From an uncultured Ectothiorhodospiraceae bacterium (GTDB taxonomy: Bacteria > Pseudomonadota > Gammaproteobacteria > XJ16 > Halofilaceae), in assembly GCA_913055615.1 (NCBI GenBank), contig CAJXKK010000007.1, positions 44,183 to 108,182 on the forward strand: a stretch of DNA of 64,000 nt, written 5' to 3'. The position numbers were made by a program, and so were the translations under genes. The notes below the pieces were generated by a model that worked only from the letters and a program-made list of their open reading frames with translations, was not told where the DNA came from and ran no database searches. Every line of letters starts with the position of its first letter. The stretch's first letter is position 1. This document shows positions 43,234 to 52,847 of the stretch, in pieces.

Positions 43234-44156
43234 GACCGGTCCTGCGCGGGGTAGCGGTGTTCAAGCCACTCGGCGTACGCTTCCTGCAGATGCTTCGTGA
43301 CGGGGCCGCGACCGCCGTCCCCAAGCGTTCGCCCATCGACCGAGCCGACCGGGATCAGGCCGGCAAACGTGCCGGTCACGAAGGCCTCGTCGGCGCCGTA
43401 TACCTCGGTCAGCGAGAAATCTTTTTCGCGCACGGTGTAGCCGTTCGCCCGCCCCTGCTCGATCACGGTCGCGCGCGTGATGCCGTGGATGCAGTAGCGC
43501 CCGCTCGAGGTCCAGATCTCATCACCGCGCACGACGAAGAAGTGGGTGGAATTGCAGGTCGCGACAAAGCCGTGGGGGTCGAGCATCAGCGCCTCGTCCG
43601 CACCGGCCTTGTTCGCCTGGATGCAGGCGGCGATACAGTTGAGTTTTGACAGCGAGTTCCACATCGGGTCCTGGACATCGGGTGCGCCGCGGTGCACATG
43701 GACGGTGAACAGGGTCATGCCCCGTTCCAGCACCGCGGGGTCGGGCTGCTTCCACTCCGGAATGATGACGATCGTCGGGCCGCCGATATTGGCCGCCGGG
43801 CTCTGGTACGGCGTCGATTTCTCGCCGCGCGATACGACGAGCCGGATGTGCACCCCGGTATCCATGTCGTTGGCGCGGCAGGTCGCCTCGATCGCCTGGA
43901 TCATCTCCTGCCGGGTCAGACCGATATCGAGATCGATCGCCTTCGCCCCTTCGTAGAGGCGATCCATATGCTCGTCGATGTGGACGAGGTGCCCGTTGTG
44001 GAGGCGGATCCCCTCCCAGACCCCGTCACCGAGCAGGAACCCGGAATCGAACACGGAGACCGTCGCCTCCGGGCGGGGGACGATACGGCCATTGACATAG
44101 ATGCCGACCGTTTCGTTACGGGGATCGTGCGTGTGGGCGTGACTGCCACGTTCCAT
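43230..44156 (-). CDS. Class IV PLP aminotransferase
   Basis: A 308-residue aminotransferase (branched-chain/D-amino acid type). Features are the opening YVNGRIVPRPEATVSVFDSG, the PLP lysine in NSLSKLNCIAACIQANKAG, and the glutamate-type segment DEALMLDPHGFVATCN. The chosen ATG fits the family N terminus. It is translated ahead of the sulfotransferase-like gene by an overlap, and is divergent from folD. The amino acid substrate cannot be assigned. Confidence 0.85.
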   Translation of the reverse strand: MERGSHAHTHDPRNETVGIYVNGRIVPRPEATVSVFDSGFLLGDGVWEGIRLHNGHLVHIDEHMDRLYEGAKAIDLDIGLTRQEMIQAIEATCRANDMDTGVHIRLVVSRGEKSTPYQSPAANIGGPTIVIIPEWKQPDPAVLERGMTLFTVHVHRGAPDVQDPMWNSLSKLNCIAACIQANKAGADEALMLDPHGFVATCNSTHFFVVRGDEIWTSSGRYCIHGITRATVIEQGRANGYTVREKDFSLTEVYGADEAFVTGTFAGLIPVGSVDGRTLGDGGRGPVTKHLQEAYAEWLEHRYPAQDRS

Positions 44157-44361
44157 TTCCGGGCTCCGGTAGCGGGATGACCCGGGCACGGTAGTGCCAC
44201 CGCGCCGCGGGTGCAACGCCAGGCACGCACCACAACCGTCGTGGCGGACAAGATGACCGTCGCGAGCGGGCAAGCGCCAAACTGCCTTTGCGCTACCCTG
44301 TGTCTTTTGGCGCGCGCAAGCGCGAATGCGCCTCCACCTATACTTGGCAGGGGAACGACCT

Positions 44362-45243
44362 ATGGCGGAAATCATCGACGGCAAGGCCTTCGCGGCCGGT
44401 CTGCGCGAGCGCGTGGGTCGCCAGGTGACCACACTCGGCGAGCAGCACGGCATTACCCCCGGGCTCGCGGTCGTGCTGGTGGGCGAGAACCCCGCCAGCG
44501 AGGTCTATGTCCGCAACAAGGGCAAACAGACGCGTGAGGCGGGTATGGAATCCTTCGAATACAAGCGCGACGATTCCATTTCCGAGCAGGAACTGCTGGA
44601 CCTGGTCGATGAACTGAACCGGGATGAACACGTCAACGGGATCCTCGTCCAGCTGCCGCTGCCCGATCACATCAACGATGAAAAGGTCCTGGCGGCGATC
44701 GATCCGGACAAGGACGTGGATGGCTTCCACACGGTCAACGTCGGCCGCCTTTGGACCGGAGTGCCGGGCCTGGTACCGTGCACCCCGCTCGGGTGCTCAC
44801 TTCTGCTGAAAGACAAGCTGGGCAATCTGTCCGGAAAGCACGCCGTGATCGTCGGGCGCTCCAACATCGTCGGCAAGCCGATGGCCGCCCTGCTGCTGCG
44901 CGAGAACTGCACCGTCGAGATCGCGCACTCGCGCACGCACGATCTGCAGGGGGAAGTGAAACGGGCGGACATCGTGGTCGCCGCCGTGGGTCGTCGGGAG
45001 ATGATCCAGGGCGACTGGCTCAAGGAAGGCGCCACGGTGATCGATGTCGGCATCAACCGGATCCCCACCGACGAGGGCAAGACCCGGCTGGTCGGCGACG
45101 TCCATTTCGAATCGGCGGAGAAGGTCGCCGGGGCGATAACGCCGGTGCCCGGCGGGGTCGGACCGATGACCATCGCCTGCCTGCTGAACAACACGGTCGA
45201 GGCGACCTGTCTGCAGCGGGGTGTCGAGGTCCCCGCGGGCTGA
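44362..45243 (+). CDS. folD: Methylene-THF dehydrogenase/methenyl-THF cyclohydrolase
   Basis: A 293-residue bifunctional enzyme that oxidises 5,10-methylene-THF to methenyl-THF with NADP and hydrolyses it to 10-formyl-THF. Signature segments are [16 protein letters not shown] (catalytic Lys), the ILVQLPLP motif and the NADP loop [14 protein letters not shown], ending with [17 protein letters not shown]. It sits between the sox-type and mgs gene sets and processes the C1-THF they make. An in-frame start 12 codons upstream is less likely than the ATG following AGGGGA. Confidence 0.96.
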   Translation: MAEIIDGKAFAAGLRERVGRQVTTLGEQHGITPGLAVVLVGENPASEVYVRNKGKQTREAGMESFEYKRDDSISEQELLDLVDELNRDEHVNGILVQLPLPDHINDEKVLAAIDPDKDVDGFHTVNVGRLWTGVPGLVPCTPLGCSLLLKDKLGNLSGKHAVIVGRSNIVGKPMAALLLRENCTVEIAHSRTHDLQGEVKRADIVVAAVGRREMIQGDWLKEGATVIDVGINRIPTDEGKTRLVGDVHFESAEKVAGAITPVPGGVGPMTIACLLNNTVEATCLQRGVEVPAG

Positions 45244-46610
45244 GCGCCCCGACCGCCAATGACCCGGCCGGCGGCGATGCGCTCGACGCCGGCTGGGCGT
45301 GGCTCGCCACCCTGCCCCGCGCCGCCACGGCGCATGCCGAACGCGGCACCGATCCGCTGGCGGCGGTGCGTGGCCTGTTGCGTGAACTCAACGATCCCCA
45401 CACGGGCCTGCGCGTCATCCATATCGCCGGCTCGAAGGGCAAGGGCTCCACCGCGCTCTATACCGAGCGGCTGCTTGGCGCGCTCGGCCTGCGCACCTTC
45501 ACCTTCACCTCGCCCCATCTTGAACGTTGGACCGAGCGGTTACGGCTCGAGGGTGCAGAGGCACCGCCGGAACGCGCCTTCGCGGCGCTGTCGGCCGTGC
45601 GCGATGCCAGCGACCGCAGCGGCATCGTACCGGGCTTCTTCGAGGCCCTGACGGTGGCCGGGCTCTGGCTCGCCGCCAGCGAGCGCGTCGACTGGTGCGT
45701 GATCGAGTGCGGGGTCGGCGGCCGCGCCGATGCCACCAATATCGTCGAACCGGCCACCACGATCATCACCGGGATCGAGCTTGAACACACGGACCGCCTC
45801 GGTCCCCGGCTGACCGATATCGCCGCCGAGAAGGCCGGCATCGTCAAACCCGGTGCGCCCCTCGTGGCACCGCGGCTCGCACCCGAGCTGGACCGCATCC
45901 TGGCCGCGCGGGCGGACGCGGCCGGCGTCCGTTTCCTCCGCCTGGAACAGGACACGCGGGCACCGTCCGGTCCGGGGACGGCCGACGCCATCCATTGGCA
46001 CAACGGCCCTGACGGCGTAACCGCCGCCGGGCCGGACTGGCATGTCCAGACCCCACTGCGATCACCGGGTGCCCATATGGCCGGTAACGCCGTTCTGGCA
46101 CTCGCCGCCGTCCATGCACTCGCCCCGACCCCGCCGCAGGCCCTGCAGCGAGCTGGCGGCGTATTGGCGCGCACGTACCTGCCGGGCCGCATGGAGACGC
46201 TATCCGAACGCCCGTGGGTCATCGTGGATGGCGCCCACACCGGGGCATCGGCCACGGCGCTGGCCACCACTATCGCGGAGCTGCGCGCGCCGCGCGTCCA
46301 CCTGCTGCTGTCGTGCTCATCAGGAAAGGACCTGGATGCGGTCCTGACGCCACTGCTGGCGGCGGCCTCGACCATTACGGTCACCCGTGCCGATTCGACG
46401 TATTCACTGCCCGCCGATACGCTCGCGGCGCAGGTGCGCGCACACGGCGATTCGCTCACCGTCGACGCCATCGAGGACGTGAATGCGGCGATCGGCCATG
46501 CCTGCGCCGACCATCCGGGACGGACGCTGGTGCTCGCCACCGGCTCCGTCTATCTCGCCGGTGCGGTCCGCGCGGCCTTCATGCGTCATGGGCAGGGCAG
46601 CTGTCGCTGA
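45240..46610 (+). CDS. folC: Folylpolyglutamate synthase/dihydrofolate synthase, CTG start
   Basis: A Mur-ligase-fold enzyme of about 456 residues that adds glutamates to folates. The ATP loop is [20 protein letters not shown], followed by [13 protein letters not shown] and [12 protein letters not shown]. No ATG, GTG or TTG occurs in frame before the conserved N-terminal WLATLPRAA region; the only sensible start is CTG 45240, which overlaps the folD stop as CTGA and has GAGG 10 bases upstream. Translation coupled to folD is therefore likely. The P-loop reads SKGKGS where TNGKGS is usual. Polyglutamylation keeps folate inside the cell and favours C1 enzymes. Confidence 0.85.
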   Translation: MSAPTANDPAGGDALDAGWAWLATLPRAATAHAERGTDPLAAVRGLLRELNDPHTGLRVIHIAGSKGKGSTALYTERLLGALGLRTFTFTSPHLERWTERLRLEGAEAPPERAFAALSAVRDASDRSGIVPGFFEALTVAGLWLAASERVDWCVIECGVGGRADATNIVEPATTIITGIELEHTDRLGPRLTDIAAEKAGIVKPGAPLVAPRLAPELDRILAARADAAGVRFLRLEQDTRAPSGPGTADAIHWHNGPDGVTAAGPDWHVQTPLRSPGAHMAGNAVLALAAVHALAPTPPQALQRAGGVLARTYLPGRMETLSERPWVIVDGAHTGASATALATTIAELRAPRVHLLLSCSSGKDLDAVLTPLLAAASTITVTRADSTYSLPADTLAAQVRAHGDSLTVDAIEDVNAAIGHACADHPGRTLVLATGSVYLAGAVRAAFMRHGQGSCR

Positions 46611-46636
46611 GTTGCCCGCAAGACGACCGCTGCTGC

Positions 46637-46664
46637 AAAAAATGCCCCGCGGTCAGGCGGGGCA
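46637..46664 (-). terminator. Rho-independent terminator of the gmaS/mgs unit
   Basis: Read on the minus strand: stem TGCCCCGC and its complement, six-base loop, then a run of six T. It lies about 40 bases after the gmaS stop and between convergent folC and gmaS. Confidence 0.85.
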
Positions 46665-46701
46665 AGTGATACCGCCGAGCCCGGATTGGTGACACGTCTT
46701 G

Positions 46702-48009
46702 TCAGCAATCCAGCGTGTTCTGCCGTTCCCAGTCCGTCAGCTGGCGCGAGTAGTCGTCCCACTCCTGCATCTTGAGCTTGATGTACGCCTTGCTGAAGTC
46801 CTCGCCCAGCGCCGCGCGCAGGCCCTTGTCGCGCTCGAACGCGCGCACGGCATCGATCAGATACAGCGGCAACCGGCGCGCGCCGCGGGCCTTGTGGCCT
46901 TCGGTATACATATTGAGGTCGAGGCGCTTGCCCGGGTTACGCTGGTTGGCGATCCCCTCGAGACCGGCCGCCAGCTTCACCGCCTGGAGCAGGTACGGGT
47001 TGGCGGCGCCATCCGCCTGGCGGAACTCGAACCGGCCCGGGTCGGGGATCCGGACCATATGCGTGCGGTTATTGCCGGCCCAGGTGATGGAGTTGGGCGA
47101 CCAAGTGGCACCGGAGGCCGTCACCGGTGCGTTGATGCGTTTATAGCTGTTCACCGTGGGATTGGTGATCGCGCACATCGCCTGCGCGTGATGCAGGACG
47201 CCGCCCATGAAGTGGTAGGCCTTTTCGGAAAGACCCAGTTCATCCGAACTGTCATCCAGCACGTTCATTTTGCCACTCTCGTCCCACAGCGAGAGATGCA
47301 CATGGCAACCGTTGCCGGTCAGATGCATGAACGGCTTCGGCATGAAGGTCGCGCGCATACCGTGTTTCTCGGCAATCGAACGGACCATGAACTTGAAGAA
47401 CGCGTGGCGATCCGCGGTAACGAGGCAGGCGTCGTATCCCCAGTTCATCTCGAACTGGCCGTTGGAGTCCTCGTGATCGTTTTGATACGGCTGCCAGCCG
47501 AGTTCAAGCATGGCATCGCAGATCTCGGAGATGACATCGTATTGACGCATCACGGCGGACTGGTCGTAACAGGGCTTCTCGGCCGTATCGAGCGGGTCAT
47601 GGACCTCGCTGCCATCCTGATTGATCAGGTGGAATTCCGCCTCGACGCCCGATTTGGGGTGGAAACCCTCCGCGATCGCGGTCGCGATCATGCGTTTGAG
47701 AACACGGCGCGGTGCCTGTTCGATCGGTTCACCGTCCATCCACAGATCACCGGCCACCCACGCGACTTCGCGCTTCCACGGTAACTGGGTAACGGTGTCC
47801 GGATCCGGTACGGCAAACATATCCGGATTCGCCGGACTCAGGTCGAGATACGTCGCGAAGCCGGCGAATCCGGCACCATTCTCCTCCATGTCGGCCACGG
47901 CCGCGGCTGGTACAAGTTTCGATCGCTGTACGCCTCGTAGATCGGTGAAATTGAACAGGAAATACTTGATATCATGCTCTTTTGCGAATGCTTCGAGCTT
48001 GCTTGTCAT
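46702..48009 (-). CDS. gmaS: Gamma-glutamylmethylamide synthetase (GlnT-type glutamine synthetase)
   Basis: A 435-residue glutamine-synthetase-family ligase. With ATP it joins methylamine to glutamate, giving gamma-glutamylmethylamide, the first step of the N-methylglutamate pathway. Glutamine synthetase marks include SGVEAEFHLI, NGCHVHLSLWDE, SPNSITWAGNN and RFEFRQADGAANPYLL. The type (GlnT) and neighbours mgsABC, mgd-type genes and Amt make methylamine the expected substrate. Ribosome-binding site GGGAGG. Last gene of the unit, with its own terminator. Confidence 0.92.
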   Translation of the reverse strand: MTSKLEAFAKEHDIKYFLFNFTDLRGVQRSKLVPAAAVADMEENGAGFAGFATYLDLSPANPDMFAVPDPDTVTQLPWKREVAWVAGDLWMDGEPIEQAPRRVLKRMIATAIAEGFHPKSGVEAEFHLINQDGSEVHDPLDTAEKPCYDQSAVMRQYDVISEICDAMLELGWQPYQNDHEDSNGQFEMNWGYDACLVTADRHAFFKFMVRSIAEKHGMRATFMPKPFMHLTGNGCHVHLSLWDESGKMNVLDDSSDELGLSEKAYHFMGGVLHHAQAMCAITNPTVNSYKRINAPVTASGATWSPNSITWAGNNRTHMVRIPDPGRFEFRQADGAANPYLLQAVKLAAGLEGIANQRNPGKRLDLNMYTEGHKARGARRLPLYLIDAVRAFERDKGLRAALGEDFSKAYIKLKMQEWDDYSRQLTDWERQNTLDC

Positions 48010-48055
48010 TGTGCCTCCCGGGTGGCGTTATTCGGAGTTGCGCGGATCGGCCGGA

Positions 48056-49366
48056 TCAACTCCAGCCGGGGATCCAGTCGGTACCGGCCAGCGGGACGCG
48101 GGCCATCGCGGCCGCCTCCATGGTCAGTGCCACCATGTCTTCCGGTTCGAGGTTGTGTACGTGAGATTTGCCGCACGCGCGTGCCAGCGTCTGGCATTCA
48201 AGTGTCAGCGTGGCGAGGTAATTCCGCACCCGCTGCGCGCCGAGCTCGGGGTCGAGGCGCTTCTCCAGTTCCGGATCCTGCGTGGTGATGCCTACCGGGC
48301 ATTTACCCGTATGGCAGTGATGGCATGAACCGGGCCGCGTCCCGAGCGCGTGATAATCCTCCTCGTAGATCGGCGCATTGCAGTTGAGCGCCATCAAAGA
48401 GGCCATGCCGATCGAGACCGCATCGGCGCCAAGCGCGAGCGCCTTGGCGACGTCGCCACCCGTGCGCATGCCGCCGGATACGATCAACTGCACCTCGCGG
48501 TGCATGTCGAGTTCCTTGAGGGCCTCGACCGCCTGGCGCACGGCCGGCAGGGTCGGGATGCCGACATCCTCGATGAAACAGGTCTGGGTCGCTGCCGTGC
48601 CGCCCTGCATGCCGTCGATGACGATCGCATCCGCGCCCGCCTTGACCGCGAGCATGGTGTCGAATTTCGTGCGGGTCGCACCGACCTTGATGTAGATCGG
48701 CTTCTCCCAGTCCGTGATCTCGCGCAGTTCCTGGATCTTGATCTCGAGATCATCGGGGCCGGTCCAGTCCGGATGCCGGCAGGCGGAGCGCTGGTCGATA
48801 CCCTTGGGCAGCGTGCGCATCTGCGCCACCCGGTCGGTGATCTTCTGCCCGAGCAGCATACCGCCGCCACCGGGTTTCGCGCCCTGCCCCGCGACCACCT
48901 CGATCGCGTCCGCCTTGCGCAGCTGATCCGGCTCCATGCCGTAGCGTGACGGCAGGTACTGGTACACCAGAATGTCGGAGGCCTCGCGCTCCTCCTCGGT
49001 CATGCCGCCATCGCCGGTGGTCGTACTCGTGCCCATTGCACTGGCGCCATGACCGAGCGCCTGTTTGGCGTTGGCGCCGAGGGCACCGAAACTCATGCCG
49101 GCGATCGTGATCGGAATCTTCAGTTCGATCGGTTTTTTCGCGAAGCGGGTACCGATCGTCACGTTCGTATCGCATTTCTCGCGATAGCCCTCGAGCGGAT
49201 AGCGCGAGATCGACGCGCCCAGGAAGACGAGATCGTCGAACGTCGGCACCGGGCGCTTGGCACCGGCGCCACGGATGTAATACAGCCCTTCCGACGCGGC
49301 CCGCTGGATCTCGGCGATGACGTGCGGGGGGAAGGTGGCGGATTCGCGTACCTTTCGTTCGTCCAT
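48056..49366 (-). CDS. mgsC: N-methylglutamate synthase subunit C (glutamate synthase-like)
   Basis: A 436-residue FMN protein of the large-subunit glutamate synthase type. It makes N-methylglutamate from gamma-glutamylmethylamide and 2-oxoglutarate together with MgsA and MgsB. The FMN barrel is recognised by TIAGMSFGALG and SGGMRTGGDVAKALALGADA. The iron-sulfur ligands are Cys348, Cys351 and Cys356 in CHHCHTGKCPVG. The amidotransferase domain is on a separate protein (MgsA). Ribosome-binding site GAGGGGG. Confidence 0.92.
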   Translation of the reverse strand: MDERKVRESATFPPHVIAEIQRAASEGLYYIRGAGAKRPVPTFDDLVFLGASISRYPLEGYREKCDTNVTIGTRFAKKPIELKIPITIAGMSFGALGANAKQALGHGASAMGTSTTTGDGGMTEEEREASDILVYQYLPSRYGMEPDQLRKADAIEVVAGQGAKPGGGGMLLGQKITDRVAQMRTLPKGIDQRSACRHPDWTGPDDLEIKIQELREITDWEKPIYIKVGATRTKFDTMLAVKAGADAIVIDGMQGGTAATQTCFIEDVGIPTLPAVRQAVEALKELDMHREVQLIVSGGMRTGGDVAKALALGADAVSIGMASLMALNCNAPIYEEDYHALGTRPGSCHHCHTGKCPVGITTQDPELEKRLDPELGAQRVRNYLATLTLECQTLARACGKSHVHNLEPEDMVALTMEAAAMARVPLAGTDWIPGWS

Positions 49367-49379
49367 CGGGTTTTCCCCC

Positions 49380-50072
49380 TCAGTAGTAGCCAATGTTGCC
49401 GATCTTGAAGTTGTAGAGCTGGCGAGCGGAGCCGTAGCGCCGAAACTCCGCCGGATCGGCATCGATTCCAGCGCGCTCGAGCAGCCCGCGTACCGTCTCG
49501 ACGTGCTCCGGCCCCATCTCTTTCTCGATACAGTCGGCGCCCAGGCTCTCCACACTGCCGCGCACGAACAGCTGCGCCTCGTAGATCGAATCGCCGAACG
49601 ATTCACCGGCGTCGCCGCACACGACCATGTGGCCCGATTGCGCCATGAAAGCGGACATGTGGCCCACCGAGCCGCCGACGACGATATCCACGCCCTTCAT
49701 CGAGATACCGCAGCGGGCGCTGGCGTCGCCACCGATGACGACAAGGCCGCCATGGCCGGTCGCCGCCGCCGACTGACTGGCATAGCCCGTGACATGCACG
49801 GTGCCCGACATGATGTTCTCCGCCACGCCGACCCCGGCGTTGCCGTCGATCGTCACGGTGGCTTCCTTGTTCATGGAACCGCAGTAGTAACCGGCATGAC
49901 CGCGCACGGTGACGTCGAAGGGATGATCGAGGCCGACGGCGATCGCGTGGCGCCCCATCGGGTTAAGGATCTCGTAGCGCTGATCCGTATCCGTGCCCGC
50001 GGCATCCGAGTGGAGCCGCTGATTGACGTCACGCACCGCCATGCGGTCCAGGTCGAGCGTATGCATGTTCAT
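49380..50072 (-). CDS. mgsB: N-methylglutamate synthase subunit B (GXGXG-type)
   Basis: A 230-residue beta-helix protein equivalent to the C-terminal GXGXG domain of glutamate synthase. Repeating G-x-x-G segments are visible, such as VTIDGNAGVGVAENIMSG and LVVIGGDASARCGISMKG. It is structural: it positions the glutaminase and synthase sites. It starts in an ATGA overlap with the mgsA stop and ends 13 bases before mgsC. Confidence 0.9.
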   Translation of the reverse strand: MNMHTLDLDRMAVRDVNQRLHSDAAGTDTDQRYEILNPMGRHAIAVGLDHPFDVTVRGHAGYYCGSMNKEATVTIDGNAGVGVAENIMSGTVHVTGYASQSAAATGHGGLVVIGGDASARCGISMKGVDIVVGGSVGHMSAFMAQSGHMVVCGDAGESFGDSIYEAQLFVRGSVESLGADCIEKEMGPEHVETVRGLLERAGIDADPAEFRRYGSARQLYNFKIGNIGYY

Positions 50073-50968
50073 GCCCTCCCCCAGCTGTAGACGGTGGCGG
50101 GTTTCGGCTCCCACACCCGGGCCGCATCGACCCCGGGCAGCCGCGCCAGTGCACGGTACTCGGTCGCGATTGCGACCCAGTCGTCGGTCTCCGCCATGAT
50201 CGCGTGTTTGCAGGCGATCGGATCGCGCACCACGGAGAAACCGTCGCGCGTCCCGACCGCGAATGTATAGAAACCGTCCAGATCCTTCAGCGCGGCCTCC
50301 AGTGCCTGCGACAACGTATCGCCTTCGCGCAGCCGCCAGGTGAGGTACGCCGCAGCAACCTCGCTGTCATTCTGCGTCTGGAAGACCATACCGGCGTGGC
50401 GCCGAAGCCATTCGCGCAGCCGATGATGGTTGGAAAGCGAGCCATTGTGGACGAGGCAAAGATCGTCACCGGTATTGAATGGGTGCGCACCTTCGGTGGT
50501 GACAGCGCTCTCGGTGGCCATGCGGGTATGCCCGATCGCGTGGGTCCCGTTCATCGCACCGATGCCGAACTGCTCCATGACATCCACCGGCAGGCCGACC
50601 TCCTTGTAGATCTCGAGCGCGCCGCCGGCGCTCATCGCGCGGACCTCCGGGTAGCTGTCCTGGAGCCATGCCCGCAGATCCCGCGTCGACGCATCGGAGC
50701 GCAGGATCGCGTGCGTGGAAACCCGGTCGGCTGTGACAGGGGTGCCAAGATCCCTGCCCGCCTCGGCCGCGAGTCCATCCCAGTCGAACTCGGGATCACT
50801 GCTGTACACCGTCATCTTGCTCTTGTACTCCCCGTCATCGCGGTAGACCGCGATGCCGGCGCTATCCGGTCCACGGTCGGTCATCTCCGCAAGCATCGGG
50901 CAAAAGAGCTCCCCCAGCCGCGGTTCCAGCTCGGGATTCTTTAGATACAGGCCGACAATTCCGCACAT
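50069..50968 (-). CDS. mgsA: N-methylglutamate synthase subunit A (class II amidotransferase)
   Basis: A 299-residue N-terminal nucleophile amidotransferase that releases the amine from gamma-glutamylmethylamide. Cys2 follows the initiator Met (MCGIVGLYL), and the family segments MTDRGPDSAG and TRMATESAVTTEGAHPF are present. In glutamate synthase the equivalent domain releases ammonia; here methylamine is channelled. First gene of the mgsA-mgsB-mgsC-gmaS unit. Confidence 0.9.
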   Translation of the reverse strand: MCGIVGLYLKNPELEPRLGELFCPMLAEMTDRGPDSAGIAVYRDDGEYKSKMTVYSSDPEFDWDGLAAEAGRDLGTPVTADRVSTHAILRSDASTRDLRAWLQDSYPEVRAMSAGGALEIYKEVGLPVDVMEQFGIGAMNGTHAIGHTRMATESAVTTEGAHPFNTGDDLCLVHNGSLSNHHRLREWLRRHAGMVFQTQNDSEVAAAYLTWRLREGDTLSQALEAALKDLDGFYTFAVGTRDGFSVVRDPIACKHAIMAETDDWVAIATEYRALARLPGVDAARVWEPKPATVYSWGRA

Positions 50969-51129
50969 CGCGCGCTGCCTCCTCGGGTCGTGGCGGCCAA
51001 GCCTACATGAAGCGGAAGTTTACCGCTATGAAGATATTTTTCCTAATAGGAATTTACCGACGAAATGCTTGCGGAACAATGGGGCCGGGCCGGTGGCTGG
51101 CGCCACCGACCCGGACACGCCGACCGATC
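50969..51129 (-). promoter_or_regulatory. Promoter region of the mgs operon with palindrome
   Basis: A 161-bp region with an AT-rich core. It contains a 13-bp palindrome, TTCCTAATAGGAA (51040-51052), and the repeated TTTACCG (51020, 51053). A separate 7-bp stem, CGGTGGC/GCCACCG (51091-51108), ends the upstream transcription unit. The palindrome is a candidate operator for a methylamine regulator. Confidence 0.5.
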
Positions 51130-51414
51130 CTAGTCGTGGTGGACCGGACTCACGCCGCTGCTGCTGGAGTGTGAACCGGCGGCCTCGCCGGATGCGGTAC
51201 GGGCCACGTTCTCCTCCATCGTCTTGCGCAAGCCATATCGCCGATGGTGTTCGGCGGCGTCTTTAAGGGCCCTGTTTTCGTCCCGGATCTGTTTGACGTG
51301 CCACCAGATCCAGAAGACGAATCCCGCGATCACCAGCAGCCATTCCGTCCCGGGGAACGGGTAGATGGCCGTGATTTCGGCCGGATTGGACCACGAACTG
51401 ATACCTGTGGACAT
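51130..51414 (-). CDS. Small membrane protein downstream of amt
   Basis: A 94-residue protein with one membrane helix near residues 25-40 (WLLVIAGFVFWIWWHVK) and a charged coiled-coil-like tail (IRDENRALKDAAEHHRR). It has a near-perfect ribosome-binding site (AGGAGG) and starts 17 bases after the amt stop, so it is cotranslated with the transporter. No family recognised. The aromatic helix and C-terminal Ser/His-rich tail could interact with the Amt trimer, but that is inference. Confidence 0.75.
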   Translation of the reverse strand: MSTGISSWSNPAEITAIYPFPGTEWLLVIAGFVFWIWWHVKQIRDENRALKDAAEHHRRYGLRKTMEENVARTASGEAAGSHSSSSGVSPVHHD

Positions 51415-51431
51415 GGTATTTCCTCCTTTGT

Positions 51432-52847
51432 TCAGTCGTCGGCGTAGCCGAGTTCAATCTTGTCGAATTCGCTCTCGGCCCAGGCGAAATTCGGATAGAC
51501 ATCGAGGTCCTCGTAGCTGTCGGCACCCGCCAGCTCGACCTCACGCGGCTCGCGCAGCAGGCCCTTCGCCTGGAAAAGCTTCGCCACCACGTACGTCGGC
51601 AGGAAACCGAGCACCGCGAACATGATGATAGCCCCCAGGAAGTTGCCGATCGGATTCACCGCCGGGTAACCATCCGGCGTGGTACCGAACCAGCCGTGGC
51701 TGCTGACCCACCAGTCCGACAGATCGATCGGGGCCGCCGCCGGGTAGCCCCACAGCAGGAAGCCGGCGATCACCACGCCGAGGAAGCCGGCGTAGCCGTG
51801 CACGGCACAGGCGCCAACCGGGTCGTCGATCTTGAACCGGTTTTCCACCCAGAAGTGCATCTTGTAGATCACCGCCGCGATCGCGGCGCCGACGAAAAGT
51901 GCCTGGATCGGGTGATACAGGTCGTTGCCGGCCGATGCGCCGATGATGCCGGCCAGGCCGCAGGAGAGCGTCCAGTACGGGTCACCTCTGGAGACGAAGT
52001 AGCCCGCCATCAGGCCACCAGTCAGCGACATCAGGAAGTTGAACGTGAGCGAGGACAGGGTCGTGGGCATCAGATAGATGTTGGTCGCCCCCATGCGCAG
52101 CTCGTCTTCGGAGCCGATATTGATGATCGGGATATTGCAGGCGGCGTAGAAGCCCCAGAACCCCGCGTAGATGATCACCAGTCCAAAGCAGGCCATCCAG
52201 GCGTTATGCGGCGGGATGTCGCGCGGACGTCCCTCACGGTCGAACTTACCGATGCGCGGGCCCAGCACGATCGTGAGAGCCAGACAGGCACCACCAGCGA
52301 TCGCATGGATGACCCCGGAGGCATAGGCGTCATGATAGCCCATGAGCTGGACCATCCAGCCCTCGGCATGCCAGCCCCAGGAGGCGTCGATCACCCAGGT
52401 CACGGAGCCCACGAGCACGCCGATGACCAAAAACGCCCCGGTGCGAACGCGCTCGATGCCGACGCCGGAGACGATCGCCGCGGCGGTCCATGAGAACAGC
52501 AGGAAGGCGGCCCAGAAGACCCCGGAGATATTGTCCTGCAGATGCGGCCCCATGTTCTCGGACCACGGCAGCGCCGCCATCGCGTATTCGTTCGTGATGA
52601 CGGGTCCGAAGAAGCCTGGTCCAGCGTTGAAGGCCCAGTAGATCCACCAGGAGAACAGGAACCAGGTCAATGTGACCAGCGCAAGCGTCATGACGTGGCG
52701 GTTGATGGTCTGACTGATGTTCTTTCGTCGTGTGGCGCCTACCTCGTACGCGAGCAGGCCTGCATGGATCAGGAACATCATCACGACCGTCACCCAGTAA
52801 TAAAACTCGGTGAAGATCGTGATGATCGCACCAATTTCTGTATCCAT
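51432..52847 (-). CDS. amt: Amt-family ammonium/methylammonium transporter
   Basis: A 471-residue transporter with about 11 helices. The twin-histidine pore site is His181 in ASGVIHAIAGG and His350 in GACAVHGYAGFLG, and the membrane architecture matches Amt. It has no leader peptide typical of AmtB and no glnK next to it. Position beside the mgs operon suggests methylammonium uptake or capture. The ATG follows AGGGGG. The C-terminal tail carries acidic residues (YEDLDVYPNFAWAESEFDK) and may be regulatory. Confidence 0.9.
   Translation of the reverse strand: MDTEIGAIITIFTEFYYWVTVVMMFLIHAGLLAYEVGATRRKNISQTINRHVMTLALVTLTWFLFSWWIYWAFNAGPGFFGPVITNEYAMAALPWSENMGPHLQDNISGVFWAAFLLFSWTAAAIVSGVGIERVRTGAFLVIGVLVGSVTWVIDASWGWHAEGWMVQLMGYHDAYASGVIHAIAGGACLALTIVLGPRIGKFDREGRPRDIPPHNAWMACFGLVIIYAGFWGFYAACNIPIINIGSEDELRMGATNIYLMPTTLSSLTFNFLMSLTGGLMAGYFVSRGDPYWTLSCGLAGIIGASAGNDLYHPIQALFVGAAIAAVIYKMHFWVENRFKIDDPVGACAVHGYAGFLGVVIAGFLLWGYPAAAPIDLSDWWVSSHGWFGTTPDGYPAVNPIGNFLGAIIMFAVLGFLPTYVVAKLFQAKGLLREPREVELAGADSYEDLDVYPNFAWAESEFDKIELGYADD

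Noticed and set aside
51432..52847. Sigma-54 promoter expected for amt
   Set aside because: No TGGCAC-N5-TTGC-like match was found just upstream on the minus strand.
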